Assembly (NCBI GenBank): GCA_030527085.1
Contig: JAUNBN010000006.1
Coordinates: 1-17,780 of the forward strand
Reading direction: 5' to 3'
Length of the DNA stretch: 17,780 bases
Source of the DNA: Oscillospiraceae bacterium
GTDB taxonomy: Bacteria > Bacillota > Clostridia > Oscillospirales > Ruminococcaceae
Made by a program: the position numbers and the translations under genes. Below, piece after piece: positions 13,947 through 17,780 of the stretch (positions within the stretch are counted from its first letter, which is position 1; each line of letters opens with the position of its first letter). Below the pieces are notes generated by a model, which saw only the letters and a program-made list of their open reading frames with translations, was not told the origin of the DNA and searched no databases.

Positions 13947-15086
13947 ATGGCTTTTGTCAGCGCAATAATCGTGGCGGGCGGAAGCTCCTCGAGAATGGGG
14001 GGCGCGGACAAGCTGCTCTCCAAACTGGGCTCACAAACGGTCATTGAGCGCGCGGTGGACGCAATGCGCGGAAATGCGCTGGTAAACGAGCTTATAATCG
14101 TAGCGGGACCCAAAAACCGCCTGGAGATAGCCAGCCTCTGCGCCCGGCTGCCCAAGGTTAAGGCCGTTGTGCTCGGCGGGCCTACCCGGGCGCTTTCGGT
14201 GCAGGCGGGCATAGCAGCGGCGAGCGCCGAGAGCGATTATTACGCGATACACGACGGAGCGCGCCCGCTCGCGAGCGACGCTCTGATAACAAGAGTAATA
14301 GAGGCCGCCCTTGAATACGGCGCGGCCGCGCCGGGCGTGCGGATGGTGGACACCGTAAAAGAGATTGACGGCGAGAACACCATAATCCACACACCCGACC
14401 GCAGCTCGCTCGTAGCTATTGCCACCCCGCAGGTCTTTGAGGCAACCCTCTACCGCGCGGCGGCCAAGGGGCGCATTGAGGCTCTGGACGACTGCCAGAT
14501 GCTTGAAAGAGTGGGCCGCAAGGTTAGGGTGGTCGAGGGCGAGCGCGACAACATAAAAATAACCGAGCCCGGAGACCTCGAGCGGGCGCGCAGGATTTTG
14601 GGGGTAGGCGAGATGAGAGTGGGACACGGCTACGACGTACACAGGCTCGAGGCGGGCCGCAGGCTCGTTTTGGGCGGCGTTGAAATACCCTTTGAGAAGG
14701 GGCTTTTGGGCCACTCGGACGCGGACGTGCTGCTGCACGCGCTGACGGACGCCCTTCTCGGCGCGGCGGGCCTGCCGGATATAGGCGCGCTCTTTCCGGA
14801 CAGCGACGAAAGCTACAGCGGGGCCGACAGCTTAAAGCTGCTCGCGCGCGCTTGGCGGCTCGTGCGCGAGGCGGGCTTCGGCCTTGTGAACGCGGACGCA
14901 ACGGTTATCTGCCAGGCGCCGAAGCTGAGGCCCTATATTGAAAAAATGCGCGAGAACATCGCCTCGGCTCTGGAAACGGAGCCTTCGCGGATAAACATAA
15001 AGGCCACTAGCGAAGAGGGCCTGGGCTTTACCGGGACGGGCGAGGGCATAGCTGCCCACGCCGCGGCGCTCTTGAAAGAGGACTGA
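13947..15086 (+). CDS. ispDF: Bifunctional IspD/IspF: MEP cytidylyltransferase and MEcPP synthase
   Basis: This 379-residue fusion catalyses two non-consecutive steps of the MEP isoprenoid pathway. The N-terminal IspD part (about residues 1-222) makes CDP-methylerythritol; it has the nucleotide-binding VAGGSSSRMGGADKLL (9-23), HDGARPLAS (102-110) and ATPQVF (159-164). The IspF part starts at about Met223 and makes the cyclic diphosphate. It has RVGHGYDVHRL with metal ligands Asp230 and His232, LLGHSDADVLLHALTDALLGA with His264, and the C-terminal INIKATSEEGLGFTGTGEGI. The intervening IspE kinase is not nearby. The ATG at 13947 follows GGAGG at 13937-13941; a TTG at 13935 is in frame but lies against that site. 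It is the first gene of an operon running into cdaA. Confidence 0.95.
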   Translation: MAFVSAIIVAGGSSSRMGGADKLLSKLGSQTVIERAVDAMRGNALVNELIIVAGPKNRLEIASLCARLPKVKAVVLGGPTRALSVQAGIAAASAESDYYAIHDGARPLASDALITRVIEAALEYGAAAPGVRMVDTVKEIDGENTIIHTPDRSSLVAIATPQVFEATLYRAAAKGRIEALDDCQMLERVGRKVRVVEGERDNIKITEPGDLERARRILGVGEMRVGHGYDVHRLEAGRRLVLGGVEIPFEKGLLGHSDADVLLHALTDALLGAAGLPDIGALFPDSDESYSGADSLKLLARAWRLVREAGFGLVNADATVICQAPKLRPYIEKMRENIASALETEPSRINIKATSEEGLGFTGTGEGIAAHAAALLKED

Positions 15087-15138
15087 AGCTAATAACAGTG
15101 CGCGGGCGGCGGCCACGCGCGAAGGGACGCGGCTTTAA

Positions 15139-16002
15139 ATGCAGAACATACTCAATTCAATAGGCGAGGGATTAAGAACTCTGGTTCGCGCCTCCGGCTG
15201 GCGCGATGTTATAGACATCCTCATAATCGCCTACATCATTTACCAACTAATGACGCTGGTGCGGCGCACGCGCGCGGCGCAGCTTCTGCGCGGGATAGTC
15301 ATCCTTTTAGTCTGCTACTTCCTCTCGCGCGAGCTGGAACTCAAGACGGTTAACTTCCTTTTGGAAAACGTGCTCTCCTTCGGACTGCTGGCGCTGGTCG
15401 TGGTCTTTCAGCCCGAGCTTAGAAGGGCGCTCGAGCAGATGGGCCGCAGCAGGATACCCATACTCTCCTTTTTCACCGCCAGGGATTCCTCGGCGAACAG
15501 CGCGCGCTGGAGCGAGGTGGCGAAGCAGATTTCAGACTCCTGCGAGCACATGTCCCGCGAGAGAACGGGCGCGCTCATAGTTATAGAGCGCGAGGCCGTG
15601 CTCGACGAGGTTATACGAACCGGAACGGGGCTGGACGCCGAGGTCACGAGCGAGCTCTTGGAAACAATATTTTATAAGGGCTCCCCCCTGCACGACGGCG
15701 CGGTCATAATCCGCGACGCGCGCATAGTCGCGGCGGGCTGCCTGCTGCCCGTCTCCCAGCGCTCCAACATCTCGCGAGGTATGGGTACGCGCCACCGCGC
15801 GGCCATAGGCATGAGCGAGAACGCGGACGCGATGATAATAGTCGTCTCCGAGGAGACCGGGACCATCTCGATAACAAAGGACGGCGCGATTCGCCGCCAC
15901 TTCGACAGGGCCGGCCTCTTCAGGGAGCTGCAAAATGAGCTCGTCCCCGCAGACGGCGAGCAGGACAGGAAAAACTTGATGGAAAGGCTGTTTTCAAAAT
16001 GA
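15139..16002 (+). CDS. cdaA: Membrane diadenylate cyclase CdaA (DAC domain)
   Basis: This 287-residue enzyme makes the second messenger cyclic di-AMP from two ATP. Three hydrophobic segments (about residues 25-40, 51-65, 73-90) anchor it, and a short coiled-coil-like stretch (QPELRRALEQMG) leads to the DAC domain. The catalytic motifs are intact: LHDGAVII (DGA at 186-188) and GTRHRAAIG (RHR at 218-220). Cyclic di-AMP controls potassium, osmotic balance and cell-wall homeostasis in Bacillota. The start has only a weak AAGGG 12 bases upstream. It overlaps cdaR by four bases (ATGA), so the two are translationally coupled, as expected for a cyclase and its regulator. Confidence 0.95.
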   Translation: MQNILNSIGEGLRTLVRASGWRDVIDILIIAYIIYQLMTLVRRTRAAQLLRGIVILLVCYFLSRELELKTVNFLLENVLSFGLLALVVVFQPELRRALEQMGRSRIPILSFFTARDSSANSARWSEVAKQISDSCEHMSRERTGALIVIEREAVLDEVIRTGTGLDAEVTSELLETIFYKGSPLHDGAVIIRDARIVAAGCLLPVSQRSNISRGMGTRHRAAIGMSENADAMIIVVSEETGTISITKDGAIRRHFDRAGLFRELQNELVPADGEQDRKNLMERLFSK

Positions 16003-17255
16003 TGAGGAAAAGGCTTTCCGCCCTCTTTCGCAACAAGACCTTTTTAATATTCTTTTCCCTCGCGCTGGCCGTCGTCTGCTGGGCCGCCGTTGTTTTAACC
16101 GTAAGCCCCGAGACGACGCGCGCGATTAACAACATACCCCTCACGATGGCGGACAGCTCCACCTACGCCGCGCTGGGGCTGGATATAATCGAGCGCGAGG
16201 AGGTTCGCGTAAGCGTGAGCGTCCGCGGCGAGCGCAGCGTGGTAGGCGCGCTGGACGCGAGCAGCATTATAGTTACGCCGGACGTTTCTTCAGTCAGCGC
16301 GGCCGGGGTTTACGAGGTCGCCCTCAACGCCCAGAAGGCGGACGCCTCCGCCGATTTTGTTATTGAGTCCGTAAATCCCGAGCGCATCTCCCTCACCTTC
16401 GACGCCGCGCTCTCGAGCAAATTCGCCGTGACCGCGGAGATAAGCGGTCTCACCCCCGCCGAGGGGCTTGTGGCGGAGACCGCCGTAGTCTCCCCGACCG
16501 AGGTAACCGTGAGCGGGCCCGAGCTCGAGGTCGAGAGAGTCGCCTCCGTCGCCGCGGTAGTAGAGGTGAACGCCACGCTCTCCGAGTCCCTGCGGCGCAC
16601 GGTTACGCTGGTGGCGCGCGACGAAAACGGCAACGACATAACCGGAGGCTCGCTCAGAATAGAGCCCGCTACCGCAGACGTAACGGTTCCGATATTAAAG
16701 CGCGGCATGCTCCAGCTTGATATAGGCTTCACGAACGTGCCCGAGGGCTTCGATACGAGCTCGCTGCGCTATACCCTCTCCCACACCGAGATTCCGATAG
16801 CCGCGGCGGCTGCTACAATAGACAACCTCAGGACGAGAACGGTCGGCTATATCGACCTCACCACCTTCGATATTGACGAGACCTATGTCTTTGATATCCA
16901 GCTCTCGAGCGGAACGGTGAATATCGACAACATAACCCAGGTCTCGGTCTCCTTCAGCGACGACAACTTCGGCAGCAAGCTCGTAAACGTGACGGATATC
17001 CGCGTGGAGAACGCGCCCTCTAACTACGAGGTTGAGGTGCTCTCGCAGCAGATAAACTCCGTAACCGTAATAGGCCGCAGCGAGGACGTTGAAAACGTGC
17101 TGGCGGGCTCGGTAGTCGCGATAGTGGATATGAACACGCTGGGCGGCATAGAGAGCGGGGAGTTCAACGTGCCCGTGAGCTTCGTCGTCACCTCAAATAG
17201 CACGACCTGGGTCGCGGGGGTTTACAGCGTCCTCGTGCAGATAAGCCCGGCGTGA
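15999..17255 (+). CDS. cdaR: CdaR-like YbbR-domain protein, regulator of CdaA
   Basis: This 418-residue protein has one N-terminal transmembrane anchor (about residues 13-34) and an extracellular region of repeated YbbR domains, beta-rich units of about 85-95 residues. Repeats are recognisable by segments such as INNIPLTMADSS, VTAEISGLTPAEGL followed by VSPTEVTVSGPELEVERV, and VEVLSQQINSVTVIGRSEDVENV. CdaR interacts with CdaA in Bacillota and tunes cyclic di-AMP production. The start at 15999 overlaps the cdaA stop; a second Met codon at 16002 is possible. The stop overlaps the start of the next gene. Confidence 0.9.
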   Translation: MMRKRLSALFRNKTFLIFFSLALAVVCWAAVVLTVSPETTRAINNIPLTMADSSTYAALGLDIIEREEVRVSVSVRGERSVVGALDASSIIVTPDVSSVSAAGVYEVALNAQKADASADFVIESVNPERISLTFDAALSSKFAVTAEISGLTPAEGLVAETAVVSPTEVTVSGPELEVERVASVAAVVEVNATLSESLRRTVTLVARDENGNDITGGSLRIEPATADVTVPILKRGMLQLDIGFTNVPEGFDTSSLRYTLSHTEIPIAAAAATIDNLRTRTVGYIDLTTFDIDETYVFDIQLSSGTVNIDNITQVSVSFSDDNFGSKLVNVTDIRVENAPSNYEVEVLSQQINSVTVIGRSEDVENVLAGSVVAIVDMNTLGGIESGEFNVPVSFVVTSNSTTWVAGVYSVLVQISPA

Positions 17256-17780
17256 TAATAGTAAACGACATACGCCTGCCCCTTTTGAGCGCGGCCGAAC
17301 TCGAGGCCGAGGCAAAAAAACAGGCGCTGGTGCGGCTGGGACTCTCACCCGCTGAAGTTCCGGAGCTCAGGCTGCACCGCCTCTCCTACGACTGCCGCCG
17401 CTCAAGAGTGAGCTGCGTTTGCTCCGCCGCGCTGAGCCTCGCCTCGCATGAAGCGGAGAGCGCCGCCTGCGCGAGGGACGCGAGAGCCGTCCTGCGCAAA
17501 AAGGCCCGCCTCGAACCGCGCTTCGGCGAAGGGCGGCTTGAGCACCGCCCGGTAGTAGCGGGCTTCGGACCGGCGGGAATGTTTGCCGCCTACATACTTG
17601 CAAAATACGGCTACCGCCCCCTCGTGCTGGAGCGGGGCGCGGATATAGAGCGCCGAGGCTGCGCGGTCGAGGGCTTTTTCAGCGGCGGCGAGCTCGACGA
17701 AAACAGCAACGTCCAGTTCGGAGAGGGCGGTGCGGGAGCCTTTTCGGACGGCAAGCTCACCACGCGCATAAACGACCCCC
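17252..17780 (+). CDS. FAD-dependent oxidoreductase, COG2509-type (3' truncated)
   Basis: A GTG at 17252 opens a frame that runs off the window (176 residues visible). It overlaps the cdaR stop as GTGA, so it belongs to the same operon. An N-terminal region of about 95 residues carries SYDCRRSRV, corresponding to the SIDARK-type motif of the family. A Rossmann dinucleotide-binding site follows, VVAGFGPAGMFAAYILAKYG (about 101-120), ending in the acidic VLERG. NSNVQFGEGGAGAFSDGKL (about 151-169) is highly characteristic of this family of uncharacterised FAD-dependent dehydrogenases. These genes often neighbour cdaA/cdaR and glmM in Clostridia. The electron acceptor and substrate are unknown. 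Confidence 0.9.
   Translation, partial: MIIVNDIRLPLLSAAELEAEAKKQALVRLGLSPAEVPELRLHRLSYDCRRSRVSCVCSAALSLASHEAESAACARDARAVLRKKARLEPRFGEGRLEHRPVVAGFGPAGMFAAYILAKYGYRPLVLERGADIERRGCAVEGFFSGGELDENSNVQFGEGGAGAFSDGKLTTRINDP

Noticed and set aside
14031..14738. 235-codon open frame on the minus strand inside ispDF
   Set aside because: It is antisense to clear IspD/IspF motifs and lacks a start signal or a recognisable product.
1..17780. CRISPR array, tRNA/rRNA genes, insertion sequences, toxin-antitoxin pairs
   Set aside because: I looked for evenly spaced repeats, cloverleaf-like segments, transposase motifs and short paired ORFs and found none that hold up.

Overview
The window looks like a chromosomal segment of a GC-rich, probably uncultured member of the Clostridia (Bacillota). 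The basis is the diadenylate cyclase CdaA with its YbbR-type partner, a membrane-anchored GH25 muramidase, Shine-Dalgarno sites of the AAAGGAG type, sigma-A-like promoters, and heavy use of the isoleucine codon ATA in otherwise GC-rich genes. No rRNA, tRNA, insertion sequence or CRISPR array is visible.

Layout. Positions 1-1247 (+) hold the 3' end of an unrecognised protein and a sirtuin-type NAD-dependent deacylase. Two strong hairpin terminators (1265-1333) lie between this and the convergent minus-strand block. From 9425 down to 1467 (-) runs the most distinctive part, a surface-phosphonate locus. Its genes, in transcription order, encode: a membrane sulfatase/alkaline-phosphatase-superfamily protein; a 61-residue single-span membrane protein with its own promoter; a YidC/Oxa1 insertase fused to a CDP-glycerol glycerophosphotransferase-like domain; a cytidylyltransferase fused to phosphoenolpyruvate mutase; a radical SAM/SPASM enzyme fused to a second cytidylyltransferase; and phosphonopyruvate decarboxylase. 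From 13572 down to 9591 (-) come a membrane-anchored GH25 muramidase, an unrecognised single-span membrane protein and a fucose-isomerase-superfamily protein. Each has a recognisable promoter, and GC-rich palindromes lie in the spacers downstream of the latter two and in the leader of the membrane protein. From 13947 (+) runs an operon of ispDF (fused isoprenoid-precursor enzyme), cdaA, cdaR and the start of a COG2509-type FAD-dependent oxidoreductase that continues off the window.

How the genes fit together. PEP mutase makes phosphonopyruvate and the decarboxylase pulls it on to phosphonoacetaldehyde. Two HxGH cytidylyltransferase domains could activate the resulting phosphonate as a CMP ester. 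The radical SAM domain could modify a phosphonate, possibly while it is CMP-bound. The glycerophosphotransferase-like domain, tethered to a membrane insertase, is the natural candidate for transferring the activated phosphonate to a surface polymer, with the sulfatase-fold membrane enzyme as a second transferase or hydrolase. The first two reactions rest on well-known families. The later steps are inference. The usual transaminase or reductase acting on phosphonoacetaldehyde is absent from the window.
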